Shown here piece by piece: positions 18,726 through 27,597 of a stretch of DNA of 64,000 bases; within the stretch, counting starts at the first letter, position 1; the number at the start of each line of letters is the position of its first letter. Position numbers and translations under genes: made by a program. The notes under the pieces are model-generated. The model saw only the letters and a program-made list of their open reading frames with translations, searched no databases and was not told the origin of the DNA. Origin of the DNA: Pedobacter jejuensis (GTDB lineage: Bacteria; Bacteroidota; Bacteroidia; Sphingobacteriales; Sphingobacteriaceae); contig NZ_RBEE01000011.1 of the NCBI RefSeq assembly GCF_003725795.1, forward strand, positions 1 to 64,000, in the 5' to 3' direction.

Positions 18726-20320
18726 TTTTCTAAATATCTTTTAGAATAAGTGATACCCATTAAATCGTATCGCTTAAATTGTGTTTTTAAACGCTTCAAA
18801 AAATCGGGATAATTGCGTTTCTCTTTCGGGCTCCAAAGAATTTCGCTCAAAGCATCCAGCCTTGGGAATAGCATATATTCTGCTTTAGCGGGATTGGTAA
18901 CGTACTCGCTCCATAAACAACCTTGTCCGCCCCAAATGTATTTTGCCTGTTCTGCATTTAACTCTGCCGGAATTGGTTCATAGTTATAAACATCTACCAG
19001 AGGTGAGATTTTATTTGCCGTTAAGCTATCTTCTTTTGCAAATTGAGCATGGTTAAAATACATTTTCATTTCGGGTGTCATAATAGCTTTATGGTTTTGT
19101 TTGGCAGCTTCAATGCCACCCTTTTCGCCTTGCCAACTCATTACAACAGCATTTGGAGCCAAGCCGCCTTGCAATATTTCATTCCAGCCGATAATTGTTT
19201 TCCCCTTGCTGTTTACAAATTTTTCCATCCTTCTAATGAAATAGCTTTGCAATTCGCTTTCAGTTTTTAAACCATTTGCTTTCATAATTTGTTGCGATAC
19301 TGCCGATTGTTTCCACCAGGTTTTCGCAGCTTCATCGCCCCCGATGTGAATGTATGGAGATGGAAATAAATCCATTACTTCGGTTAATACATTTTCAAGA
19401 AACTTAAAAGTAGTATCTGTTGGCTGCAGCACGTTATTAAATTTATTAAAAATGCCCCAGGTTTGCGCCACTTCATATTTCTTGTTTGGTTCTGTTCCTA
19501 ATTCTGGGTAGGAGGCAAGTACAGCCATATTATGTGCCGGCATTTCAATTTCGGGGATAATGGTTATGTAGCGTTTTGCGGCATAATCAATTACATCTTT
19601 AATTTGTTCTTGTGTGTAATAACCACCATATCTAATCCCATCATTTCCGGTTCCGGGATATAAACCAATGATACTGCCATTACGCCACGAACCAATTTCA
19701 GTTAATTTAGGATATTTTTTTATCTCTATTCTCCAGCCATGATCATCGGTTAAATGCCAATGAAAATAATTCATTTTATGCAATGCTAAATAATCAAGGT
19801 ATTTCTTTATAAATGCTACATCGAAAAAATGCCGACTTACATCTAAATGCATTCCACGGTAATCGAAACGGGGATAGTCAATTATGGAAACAGACGGAAT
19901 TTGAAGCGGAAGAGATTTTGTGATTGGCAAGAGTTGAATAAGCGTCTGGATACCTTGAAAAATGGCTGTATCAGAAGCAGAGCCTATGATTATAGATTTG
20001 TTTGTTATATATAAATTATACTCCTTTGAACTTGAAATCTTTTTAGCAATTATTAGATTTATAACGTTAGTTCGATTTACGTCTGGTATTCTACTTAGTT
20101 TGAGTTCGAAGCTATAATTTTTACGCAAATAATTTTGGAAAAACTCTATTGATGGATTGGCCAATGAATCATTTGTATATAATACGGTATTACTATCTAT
20201 TTTAAATGAAAATCCCTTTGATTTAACTTCTAATTTTACTGGTTGTGGAATGATACTTATTTCTTGTGCCGAAAGTCTCAAAAAAATATTTGTTAAAAAC
20301 AAAAAGATAAAAATTTTCAT
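18722..20320 (-). CDS. Exported beta-N-acetylhexosaminidase (GH20)
   Basis: Glycoside hydrolase family 20 enzyme that releases terminal GlcNAc/GalNAc, probably from peptidoglycan, chitin or glycans. From the ATG at 20320 (532 aa) there is a signal peptide (MKIFIFLFLTNIFLRLSAQ). A GH20b-type N-terminal domain with IPQPV follows, then the catalytic barrel: HWHLTDDHGWR and HIGGDEA near residues 325-331 with the catalytic Asp-Glu pair. An upstream extension to 20413 would put 31 odd residues before the signal peptide and overlap the divergent glycosyltransferase frame, so I reject it. A TATTTTTG box lies at 20341-20348. Confidence 0.93.
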   Translation of the reverse strand: MKIFIFLFLTNIFLRLSAQEISIIPQPVKLEVKSKGFSFKIDSNTVLYTNDSLANPSIEFFQNYLRKNYSFELKLSRIPDVNRTNVINLIIAKKISSSKEYNLYITNKSIIIGSASDTAIFQGIQTLIQLLPITKSLPLQIPSVSIIDYPRFDYRGMHLDVSRHFFDVAFIKKYLDYLALHKMNYFHWHLTDDHGWRIEIKKYPKLTEIGSWRNGSIIGLYPGTGNDGIRYGGYYTQEQIKDVIDYAAKRYITIIPEIEMPAHNMAVLASYPELGTEPNKKYEVAQTWGIFNKFNNVLQPTDTTFKFLENVLTEVMDLFPSPYIHIGGDEAAKTWWKQSAVSQQIMKANGLKTESELQSYFIRRMEKFVNSKGKTIIGWNEILQGGLAPNAVVMSWQGEKGGIEAAKQNHKAIMTPEMKMYFNHAQFAKEDSLTANKISPLVDVYNYEPIPAELNAEQAKYIWGGQGCLWSEYVTNPAKAEYMLFPRLDALSEILWSPKEKRNYPDFLKRLKTQFKRYDLMGITYSKRYLEN

Positions 20321-20340
20321 AATATGGTAGTTTTCCACTT

Positions 20341-20348
20341 CAAAAATA
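20341..20348 (-). promoter_or_regulatory. -7 box of the GH20 gene
   Basis: Minus-strand TATTTTTG, a full match to TAnnTTTG, 20 bases upstream of the ATG at 20320. It supports the shorter start. Confidence 0.45.
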
Positions 20349-20440
20349 AAGAAAAACCTTTCCTTTGAAAGTAAATAGGGAAAAGATAAGTTTTGGATCG
20401 ATGTTTGGCTCATTTTAGTACAATTTATTCCTTATCGAAT

Positions 20441-21166
20441 ATGCAAATTAGCGTTTTAACGCCATCCTTTAATTCTGGAAAATACTTAAAAAGAGCAATT
20501 GATAGTGTGCTGATTCAAAATTACAAAAACTTTGAGCATATCATTATTGACGGCGATTCGAAAGACAATACGCTATCTATCATTGATGAGTATTCACACT
20601 TAAAATTTATTTCAGAAAAAGATAGTGGGCAATCAGATGCTATGAATAAAGCATTTAGAATGAGCTCGGGAGATATTATTGTTTATCTGAACGCTGATGA
20701 TGAATTTTTACCTGACGCATTCGATAATATAATATTGGCATTTCAGAATAATAGAGATGCAGATATGATTGTTGGAAACCTAATCTTTAAAAGTGGAACC
20801 GAAGAGGTGTTAAGAATACCATCGGCACATTACAAGGATGTTTTGTTGTACTGGTTGAACATGTTCCCAAATAATCCCGTCAGTTATTTTTATAAGCGCA
20901 AAGTTCAGGAGCAAATAGGGGAGTTTCACGTTCATGACCATTATTCTATGGATATTTGGTTTATTCTTAAAGCCTACCAAAAATTTAAGATTGTCAAAAT
21001 CGATGCTACACTTGGAATATTTCATTCTGATGGTGAGAACAAAACAACTACAGTAAATTTAGGTCAGAATCTCCATAATATAACTAAGCAACATTTGCTA
21101 AAATACAATCCATTGTTCTTACCTTTTTTCTATTTAAAGTTATTATTAGCAAGACTAAGCAAATAA
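20441..21166 (+). CDS. Family 2 glycosyltransferase
   Basis: GT-A fold transferase; donor and acceptor unknown. From the ATG at 20441 (241 aa) it begins MQISVLTPSFNSG, the standard GT2 start. IIDGDSKDNT, KDSGQSDAMNKA and the DxD-like LNADDE follow. A short hydrophobic C-terminal stretch (FLPFFYLKLLLARL) may touch the membrane. The neighbours (hexosaminidase, S1) do not reveal a polysaccharide cluster, so this is an isolated transferase. It may act on an exopolysaccharide or lipid-linked sugar. Confidence 0.88.
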   Translation: MQISVLTPSFNSGKYLKRAIDSVLIQNYKNFEHIIIDGDSKDNTLSIIDEYSHLKFISEKDSGQSDAMNKAFRMSSGDIIVYLNADDEFLPDAFDNIILAFQNNRDADMIVGNLIFKSGTEEVLRIPSAHYKDVLLYWLNMFPNNPVSYFYKRKVQEQIGEFHVHDHYSMDIWFILKAYQKFKIVKIDATLGIFHSDGENKTTTVNLGQNLHNITKQHLLKYNPLFLPFFYLKLLLARLSK

Positions 21167-21178
21167 CAATATAAAACA

Positions 21179-21210
21179 AAAACGCCCCAAATTTCTTCGA
21201 GGCGTTTTAT
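21179..21210. terminator. Bidirectional terminator, glycosyltransferase / rpsA
   Basis: Stem AAAACGCC (21179-21186) / GGCGTTTT (21201-21208), with A's before and T's after, between two convergent genes. Confidence 0.8.
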
Positions 21211-21228
21211 ATATTAAGTTATAAAGAA

Positions 21229-23163
21229 CTAGCCTTTTTTAGCTTTGCTTTCTTCGCCTTCTAATTGCGATTTCAATTGAGCCAATACGTCTAAGTCTCC
21301 TAAAGTAGATTTCTCTACAGAATCTTTAACTTTTTTAACTGCTGTGATAGATGCTTTTGCTTCTTTCTTTTTAGCATTTCTTTCTTCAGCTACAGCTTCA
21401 GCTTTAACTTCTTCCCAAATACGAGCGTGAGAAACAACGATGCGTTTAGCTTCTTTGTTAAACTCGATAATTTTGAAGTCGTTAGTTTCTTCAGCTTTAA
21501 CCGAAGTACCGTCTTCTTTAACCATGTGTTTAGTTGGTACGAAACCTTCTACACCGTAAGGTAAAGCAATAACAGCACCTTTATCAGTTACTTTAACAAC
21601 AGTACCTTGGTGAACCGAATCTAAAGTGAAGATAGTTTCGAAAGTATCCCAAGGATTTTCTTCTAATTGTTTATGACCTAAGCTTAATTTGCGGTTATCA
21701 ACATCAAGTTCTAAAACAACAACGTCTAATACATCACCAACTTTAGTGAATTCATTAGGGTGGTTTACTTTTTTAGACCATGATAAATCAGAAATGTGGA
21801 TTAAACCATCAATACCTTCTTCGATTTCAACAAAAACGCCAAAGTTAGTCATGTTTTTAACAGTTGCTGTGTGCTTGCTTCCAACTGGGAATTTAGCAGC
21901 AACTTCTTGCCATGGGTCGTTAGATAATTGTTTAATACCTAAGCTCATTTTGCGTTCGTCTCTATCTAAAGTTAAAACTTCAGCTTCGATCTCATCACCA
22001 ACTTTTAAGAATTCTTGTGGATTTCTTAAGTTTTGCGACCAGCTCATTTCAGAAACGTGGATTAAACCTTCAACACCAGGGATGATTTCTAAGAAAGCAC
22101 CGTAATCTGCAACAGTTACGATTTTTCCTTTTACTTTAGAACCAACAGCTAAGTTAGCATCTAAATTTTCCCATGGGTGAGGAGTTAATTGTTTTAAACC
22201 TAAAGCGATACGTTTTTTCTCATCATCGAAATCTAAAACAACAACGTTGATTTTTTCATCTAATGATAATACTTCTTTTGGATGCTCTATGCGGCCCCAA
22301 GAAATATCAGTAATGTGAAGTAAACCATCTACACCACCTAAATCAATGAATACACCGAAATCTGTAATGTTTTTAACAGTACCTTCTAATACTTGTCCTT
22401 TTTCTAATTTAGAGACAATTTCTACTTTTTGGCTTTCTAAATCGTCTTCAATTAATACTTTATGAGAAACAACTACGTTTTTAAACTCATGGTTAATTTT
22501 AACAACTTTAAATTCCATTGTTTTACCCACGTACACATCGTAATCGCGGATAGGTTTGATATCAATTTGAGATCCTGGTAAGAAAGCTTCAACGCCCATG
22601 ATATCAACAATTAAACCACCTTTAGTACGGCTCTTAACGAAACCATTGATGATTCTATCATTTTCAAGAGCCTCGTTAATTGCTTCCCATGATCTTTGGG
22701 TTTTAGCTCTTTTGCGAGAAAGGATCAATTGACCGTTAGCATCTTCTGGTGCTTCAACGAAAACGTCAACTGAATCGCCGATTTTAAGATCTGGTGTATC
22801 ACGGAATTCTGAAGTAGAAACTAAACCATCTGATTTAAAACCAACGTTTAATACTACATCTTTGTTGTTAATTGAAACAACAATACCGCTAATGATTTCA
22901 CCTTTAGTGATCTGATTGAATGTTCCGGCATACATATCTTCAAACTTTTTACGGTCTGCTTCATTGTAGTTACCAAAAACTTTTTCATCTGCATCCCAAT
23001 CGAAATCTTCGGTTGGTGTTGCTAATGATGATTTGATCGATTCGATCGAAACTGAATCAGCTTCTGATTCAATCGTTTCTTTTTCAGTCAGGCGTCCGCC
23101 TTCTCCCTGAAGTTCAGCTGTTTTAGCTGCTAATTCTTTTTCTGCTACTTGTTTTTTAGCCAT
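21229..23163 (-). CDS. rpsA: 30S ribosomal protein S1
   Basis: mRNA-binding ribosomal protein made of six S1 (OB-fold) repeats, at about residues 88-155, 172-238, 258-326, 343-412, 428-498 and 515-580. Repeats 3-5 show the GxVxxITDFGVFVDL and GLIHISDLSW pattern most clearly. At 644 aa it is longer than the E. coli protein (557). The extra length is an acidic, low-complexity N-terminus (about 80 residues) and a Lys-rich tail. Translation starts at an ATG preceded by AAGGAG about 11 bases upstream, one of few clear Shine-Dalgarno sequences in this window. Confidence 0.96.
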   Translation of the reverse strand: MAKKQVAEKELAAKTAELQGEGGRLTEKETIESEADSVSIESIKSSLATPTEDFDWDADEKVFGNYNEADRKKFEDMYAGTFNQITKGEIISGIVVSINNKDVVLNVGFKSDGLVSTSEFRDTPDLKIGDSVDVFVEAPEDANGQLILSRKRAKTQRSWEAINEALENDRIINGFVKSRTKGGLIVDIMGVEAFLPGSQIDIKPIRDYDVYVGKTMEFKVVKINHEFKNVVVSHKVLIEDDLESQKVEIVSKLEKGQVLEGTVKNITDFGVFIDLGGVDGLLHITDISWGRIEHPKEVLSLDEKINVVVLDFDDEKKRIALGLKQLTPHPWENLDANLAVGSKVKGKIVTVADYGAFLEIIPGVEGLIHVSEMSWSQNLRNPQEFLKVGDEIEAEVLTLDRDERKMSLGIKQLSNDPWQEVAAKFPVGSKHTATVKNMTNFGVFVEIEEGIDGLIHISDLSWSKKVNHPNEFTKVGDVLDVVVLELDVDNRKLSLGHKQLEENPWDTFETIFTLDSVHQGTVVKVTDKGAVIALPYGVEGFVPTKHMVKEDGTSVKAEETNDFKIIEFNKEAKRIVVSHARIWEEVKAEAVAEERNAKKKEAKASITAVKKVKDSVEKSTLGDLDVLAQLKSQLEGEESKAKKG

Positions 23164-23184
23164 TAATTAATTATCTCCTTTTTT

Positions 23185-23208
23185 CCCTATTTAGGGATTG
23201 CAAAGGTA
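23185..23208 (-). promoter_or_regulatory. rpsA promoter and leader hairpin
   Basis: Minus-strand TACCTTTG (23201-23208) matches the -7 consensus. Transcription would start near 23194, giving a ~31-base leader. That leader would begin in or at the small inverted repeat CCCTA-AA-TAGGG (23185-23196) and contain AAGGAG. A short leader with a hairpin at its 5' end could affect mRNA stability or S1 autocontrol (inference). Confidence 0.4.
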
Positions 23209-23450
23209 AAAATATTTTAATTAATAGAAAAGATTTTTTTAATAAATGTTGCTGATTTTTAATGGATTAGGATAATTGTATTAAGTATTTATTATAAAGT
23301 ATCAGGATTAGGCGATAAATAGAGGAAGAATAAAGAGATAAAAAGCAATGATTGAGAACCAAGAATAACGATTTGTGCTTAAAATTAAACACATGTAAGC
23401 CAAATTTTTCTATTTTGAAAATTAGCATTCAGTAATTCTTCTGAAACAGC

Positions 23451-23525
23451 AGCCCCGCTTTCGCTTATAGTCCTCACCCGATAAAAAAATCGGGTTCCGG
23501 GCTATTCCGCTCTATCGGGTTTATT
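23451..23525. repeat. Dispersed GC-rich hairpin element, copy A
   Basis: A GC-rich island in AT-rich DNA. AGCCCCGCTTTCGCTTATAG is followed by the hairpin CCCGAT(23477-23482)/ATCGGG(23489-23494), then CGGGCTATTCCGCT and ATCGGGTTTA. Copy B at 48314-48376 has the same order of blocks (GCTTTTCGCTGTAG, hairpin around ATCGGG, CCGCTGCAATCCGGTTTA). It is intergenic, without a transposase. Confidence 0.6.
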
Positions 23526-23548
23526 AACCAAATCTGTGCTTTAAAGTC

Positions 23549-24268
23549 CTACTTCTTCGTGAAAGTTCCTCTTGTAAAACCCTCACCAATTAGTGTTTTT
23601 TCATCCCTTATTAAAAGTAAAATCATGTTTTGTTGGTCGTATAATTTAATCATATCACCTTCAATAACATATTTTGCAGTAAATGTCGAATCGTTATAAA
23701 TGTCTTTTACAATAACAGAATCGTTGGTATTAAAATCAAAAGATTGATACTGGGTATCTGCAGCAGTAGCAAAAGTGCCACTTACAGTTTTTTCTTTTAT
23801 AAAGGTGATAAAGCAAAAGTAGCCAACTACAAGTACGATAATTAAAGAAAAGCCAATTAAAATTTTATTCTGACCGGCATATTTAAAAACGAAGAATAAT
23901 ATGGTACACATAATTAGTGCAACGATTACAAAGAAGATGATGTTCGAGTAATCTTTCGCAATTTTCGGCACTTCAACAGAAACTGCTGGTTTTGCTATCA
24001 CGGGTTTTGGTGCTGATGCTATTTTTACTAAATATTCTTTACTTACAAAACCTTCGCCATTACTAACTTTAATTTTGAAATATTTTGCATCAGTAGAATC
24101 TAAAACGACTACATTTTCATCCTGTTTAATCGAGCCAACAACTTTACTTGTTGGGCTATTGGTTGCTCTTACATTAAGTTTATCAGCTTTTACACGGTAC
24201 ATATCTTGTGCATACAAGTTGGTAGCGAAAAGAAATACAGCGATAAAAAGGAGGAATATTTTATTCAT
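23549..24268 (-). CDS. Exported SH3-domain protein with two membrane helices
   Basis: Starts at the ATG at 24268 (239 aa) with a signal peptide MNKIFLLFIAVFLFATNLYAQ. A bacterial SH3 domain follows (about 22-82; DKLNVRATNSPTSKVVGSI, GEGFVSKEYL), then two closely spaced membrane helices (about 108-131 and 138-160). The C-terminal ~80-residue beta-rich part has SGTFATAADTQYQSFDF and GEGFTRGTFTKK. SH3b domains in secreted proteins often bind cell-wall peptides. An upstream frame to 24346 adds 26 residues before the signal peptide and is unlikely. The C-terminal part is unrecognised. It is not obviously co-transcribed with rpsA. Confidence 0.7.
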   Translation of the reverse strand: MNKIFLLFIAVFLFATNLYAQDMYRVKADKLNVRATNSPTSKVVGSIKQDENVVVLDSTDAKYFKIKVSNGEGFVSKEYLVKIASAPKPVIAKPAVSVEVPKIAKDYSNIIFFVIVALIMCTILFFVFKYAGQNKILIGFSLIIVLVVGYFCFITFIKEKTVSGTFATAADTQYQSFDFNTNDSVIVKDIYNDSTFTAKYVIEGDMIKLYDQQNMILLLIRDEKTLIGEGFTRGTFTKK

Positions 24269-24405
24269 ATTATTGGAATTTCTGCAATGCAGCTGTTTAG
24301 GTTTTATAAGATGCTTTTGAGCAAACACCGTGCTAAACGTTTCCAAAATTAGAAAATAGTTTTAATTACCGACTTAAAAATCTAGCTTAAATGAAATGAT
24401 TCCCT

Positions 24406-25908
24406 TCACCAGCTTCCGCCTGTGCCACCACCGCTACTGCTACCACCGCCCCAACTACTGCCTGATGAAGAAGAAGAGCTGCTGCTTGAAGAAGAAGAGC
24501 TTGATGAGGAGCTTGATGAAGAACTCGATTCAACTAGCATCGGCAATGCTATCCATTTAATAAACTCTACATGTTTACAGCAGCTACATTCGTTTATTTC
24601 TTTTGCTTTACCTGCTCTGCTGTATGTAGCGGTTGTTACGGTAACTACTTTATTTAGTTTATACGTTCTGAAATTGCATTTGGGGCATTCAGTATAATCC
24701 TCATATTCTTCTGCGGGCCACTGTTTAATTATATGTTCCTTTTGGTCTGTACTTAACCAAATATCATAATCGTAAGCTTTTGCCACTTCCTCCGCTCGTT
24801 GTCCTTCGCTTAAAAAGGGTTTCCCTTCTACATTCACATCTCTATCAACACGAGCCATTTCTCGATTTTTACTATCCAGGATTGGTTTAAATCTATCAAT
24901 ATTTTTTGCTCTTTTAAATAGATAAGAAACGAGTACGAATAAAATCAATGGAGAAAATACAATTAGCCAAAAGTTCTTTTTATTAAATGATGTTACCGCT
25001 TGAAAAAAGTTTTCATCATCATTGTGTGCATTTCTTAAAGTAGCTATATAATACAAATAGCGAAAGAACAAGCCGATGGCTAGAATGCAATATAAAATGA
25101 TAGGGATATAAACTAATTCTATTTTCTTAAATAAATCAAATCCATTAAAAAATACCAGTAAAAATATGCTGATAAAAATAAAGATAAAAAAGCTGGCACA
25201 GCCATTGGAAAGGGTTTTTTCAAATTTGGTGTTGCCACTAGCTTTTGGCTTAGCAACTTTTTTTTCTTGATTATTAACCAATTTAAAAACTCCGAAAAAG
25301 CCTAAAATAACAACAAGCAAGGGGAGCCAAAATTTTTCTATGTTGCTATTGTTTTCTTTTTGGGTAAAAAATTGATTGAGTTCAGATTTATTTTCGGGGT
25401 TTAAAACAATAATGCCAATGGCGTTAATCGTATTGATGATTCCACTGCCAAAGTCATTCTCCCTAAAAGCAGGCACTAAATTCTGTTCAGCTATGTGTTT
25501 TAGCTTAACATCTGGTAAAACGCCTTCAACTCCTGTTCCGGTAATAAATCGAAATTTTCTTCTGTCTTTAGCAATAAATAAAAGTAATCCGTTGTTACTT
25601 GTTTTCTGTCCTATGTCCCAGGTGTTAAAAAGTTCGTAAGCAAAATCAAAATCCTCTTTATCCTGCTCAAAATCATTTACAATAACAACAGCAACTTGAA
25701 CATTGGTTTTTACTTCTAACTCGGAAATAGACGCATTAATTGAGGCTACATCGCCATCACTTAAAATACCATCGGGATTGCTAACCCAACCACTACCATT
25801 GTTTTTTGGATCTGGAATTTCATTGATTTTGTATGCCTTTTGAGCTATAACGGAGCTTGATAAAAATATAAATAAAGCTATAAGTTTAAACAAACGGTAT
25901 TTGAGCAT
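24406..25908 (-). CDS. TPM-domain membrane protein with zinc-ribbon and poly-serine tail
   Basis: 500 aa. Signal peptide (to about residue 23), TPM domain (about 35-170; GWVSNPDGILSDGDVASIN is the usual entry), four membrane helices (about 195-335), then a cytoplasmic or periplasmic tail. The tail has a Cys4 zinc-ribbon-like pair (CPKC ... CSCC, about 412-450), 22 consecutive serines and a Gly/Ser/Trp-rich end. TPM proteins (YgcG family) often end in GGGxSGGGGxSG tails. This one keeps a GGG-SSS-GGG-GG tail but inserts the serine block. Function unknown; roles in photosystem repair (plants) and membrane protein turnover are reported for relatives. Confidence 0.78.
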   Translation of the reverse strand: MLKYRLFKLIALFIFLSSSVIAQKAYKINEIPDPKNNGSGWVSNPDGILSDGDVASINASISELEVKTNVQVAVVIVNDFEQDKEDFDFAYELFNTWDIGQKTSNNGLLLFIAKDRRKFRFITGTGVEGVLPDVKLKHIAEQNLVPAFRENDFGSGIINTINAIGIIVLNPENKSELNQFFTQKENNSNIEKFWLPLLVVILGFFGVFKLVNNQEKKVAKPKASGNTKFEKTLSNGCASFFIFIFISIFLLVFFNGFDLFKKIELVYIPIILYCILAIGLFFRYLYYIATLRNAHNDDENFFQAVTSFNKKNFWLIVFSPLILFVLVSYLFKRAKNIDRFKPILDSKNREMARVDRDVNVEGKPFLSEGQRAEEVAKAYDYDIWLSTDQKEHIIKQWPAEEYEDYTECPKCNFRTYKLNKVVTVTTATYSRAGKAKEINECSCCKHVEFIKWIALPMLVESSSSSSSSSSSSSSSSSSSSSSGSSWGGGSSSGGGTGGSW

Positions 25909-25967
25909 ATTAAGAGCGATTTAATTTGAGACTTATGTTTAGGTCTTACTCAATAATAAATATGAAT

Positions 25968-26801
25968 TTACTGTTTCAATATTGTTTCTAAAACCATATT
26001 AAGTTTTCCTTTGTTTTTCATAAATGGTTCAAGATTATACAATTGTACTGTTTTGAATTCTATTGGATGGCTTTCGCTTTGCAATGAAATATAACCAGAA
26101 GTTAATGGTTTTCCATCAATTTTAACTTTTGCATCAAAATTTGAAACATTACCACCACCAATTTGCGGCTTGGTATATTCTAAAACAACTTCACCTTCAA
26201 TAATATGTTTAATAACCGAATCGCCCAAAACTAAAAATTGAGCCGTTACCCATTGATCGCCAGCATAGGTTTTTGATTTAGAATCTAAACAATGTGGTGT
26301 AAAAAGCTTTCCATTAAAGAAGATATTAGTACCTGGAGTGCAAACGTTACTGGTATGGCGATCGTGTTCACCATCTCCGCCCAATATCTGAGCTTCAACG
26401 GAAATAGGAAAATCCTGATCTTTTAACATGGTTTTTGGGTCTTGACAATGCAACATCGCCCCGCTGTTTCTTAATGCCCAGCCTTCGCCACCTTTAGCCT
26501 GCTCACCAACAAAACGATAAGTAACTTTTAGTAGATAGGCAGAAAATGGTTTTTTATAAAAAATATGCCCGTACTGCTGGTCGAAAGTGTCATAGCCATC
26601 ATAACTAACTTTCATTAGTCCATTTTCTACTCTGAAGGTATTGGCAAAATTATCGTTTAAGTTATGCTTTGAGATTTTAACCGTCCAATCTTTTAAATCC
26701 TTACCATTAAAGAGATTTATCCAGCCTTTTTGCGCATTTGCATTTAAAGAGGTTAGAACACAAGATGTAATGATAAGGAAAGTAATTTGTTTAAGTTTCA
26801 T
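25968..26801 (-). CDS. Exported DUF1080 (3-keto-disaccharide hydrolase-like) protein
   Basis: 277 aa with signal peptide (1-23, NANAQ). DUF1080 is a concanavalin-like fold seen in Bacteroidota sugar hydrolases. The family start GWINLFNGKDLKDWTVKI is followed by FRVENGLMKV, GGEGWALRNSGAMLHCQDP, SVEAQILGG and a C-terminal GYISLQSESHPIEFKTVQL. The N-terminal NGKDLxxW and C-terminal LQSExHPIEF are the family hallmarks. Substrate cannot be told. It stands between the TPM gene and cmk, with no sugar cluster nearby. Confidence 0.85.
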   Translation of the reverse strand: MKLKQITFLIITSCVLTSLNANAQKGWINLFNGKDLKDWTVKISKHNLNDNFANTFRVENGLMKVSYDGYDTFDQQYGHIFYKKPFSAYLLKVTYRFVGEQAKGGEGWALRNSGAMLHCQDPKTMLKDQDFPISVEAQILGGDGEHDRHTSNVCTPGTNIFFNGKLFTPHCLDSKSKTYAGDQWVTAQFLVLGDSVIKHIIEGEVVLEYTKPQIGGGNVSNFDAKVKIDGKPLTSGYISLQSESHPIEFKTVQLYNLEPFMKNKGKLNMVLETILKQ

Positions 26802-26855
26802 AACGTTAGCGGTGTATTTACGCTAAAAATATGAAAATTTGTTAAACCTTATTTA

Positions 26856-27536
26856 TTATTTAGCTAATAATGGTTCAACGCGTTGTAGTGCAAAATCCAG
26901 TTGTTCTTGTGGTGTAAGGTTTGTGTTATCAAGGATTATGGCATCATCAGCTCTTACTAGCGGACTCTCTTTTCTGGTTGTATCGGCATAGTCGCGATGC
27001 GCTAAGTTTTCAAAAACTTCTTCTAAAGTTGTATTATTATTACCCTTACTTTGTAACTCTTTAAATCGGCGTTCTGCTCTAATTTTAGGGTCGGCAGTCA
27101 TAAATAACTTAATTGGAGCATCAGGAAAAACAGTTGTACCAATATCACGCCCATCCATAACGATGTTTTTAGATTTTCCCATTCGTTGCTGCTGTTTAAC
27201 CATTTCATGGCGAACAATTTTGTGGGCAGAAACTTCGCTAACATTTTCTGATACCGGCATTAAGCGAATTTCATCAGAAACTTCCTCACCATTTAGCGTA
27301 ATATGAGATTCGTAATCTCTCGAATGAAAATTTAATTCAATGTGTTGCAAGGCATCAATAACTTTTGCATCATCAGTTACATCTACATTATTTCTAAGGA
27401 AAAATAATGTAACTGCTCTGTACATTGCACCACTATCAACATAAATAAAAGCTAATTTTTTAGCTAATGCCTTCGCTAATGTACTTTTTCCGCAAGATGA
27501 ATAGCCGTCAATTGCTACAACTAAGTTTTTTTTCAT
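26856..27536 (-). CDS. cmk: Cytidylate kinase
   Basis: Phosphorylates CMP/dCMP to the diphosphate. P-loop GYSSCGKST (11-19), then YVDSGAMYRAVTL, MDGRDIGTTVFPDAPIK and RAERRFKEL, all typical. 226 aa. The -7 box TAACTTTG at 27544-27551 ends only 8 bases before the ATG, so the mRNA is probably leaderless or nearly so. Confidence 0.95.
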   Translation of the reverse strand: MKKNLVVAIDGYSSCGKSTLAKALAKKLAFIYVDSGAMYRAVTLFFLRNNVDVTDDAKVIDALQHIELNFHSRDYESHITLNGEEVSDEIRLMPVSENVSEVSAHKIVRHEMVKQQQRMGKSKNIVMDGRDIGTTVFPDAPIKLFMTADPKIRAERRFKELQSKGNNNTTLEEVFENLAHRDYADTTRKESPLVRADDAIILDNTNLTPQEQLDFALQRVEPLLAK

Positions 27537-27543
27537 TCTGTAG

Positions 27544-27551
27544 CAAAGTTA
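27544..27551 (-). promoter_or_regulatory. -7 box of cmk
   Basis: Minus-strand TAACTTTG fits TAnnTTTG. Transcription would begin at about the A of the start codon at 27536. Confidence 0.4.
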
Positions 27552-27597
27552 AAAAATACAAACAGAATGTTGAATTTTTTCAAAACTAGTATTACTA

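Larger units (their letters stand above)
23164..23548. other. Intergenic region upstream of rpsA
   Basis: Holds the rpsA promoter and leader (23164-23210), an AT-rich middle with nothing recognisable, and a GC-rich repeat element at 23451-23525. No gene is seen. Confidence 0.6.

Noticed and set aside
24422..24697. 91-aa plus-strand frame rich in Glu/Leu
   Set aside because: It is the antisense of the poly-serine and glycine tail of the TPM protein.
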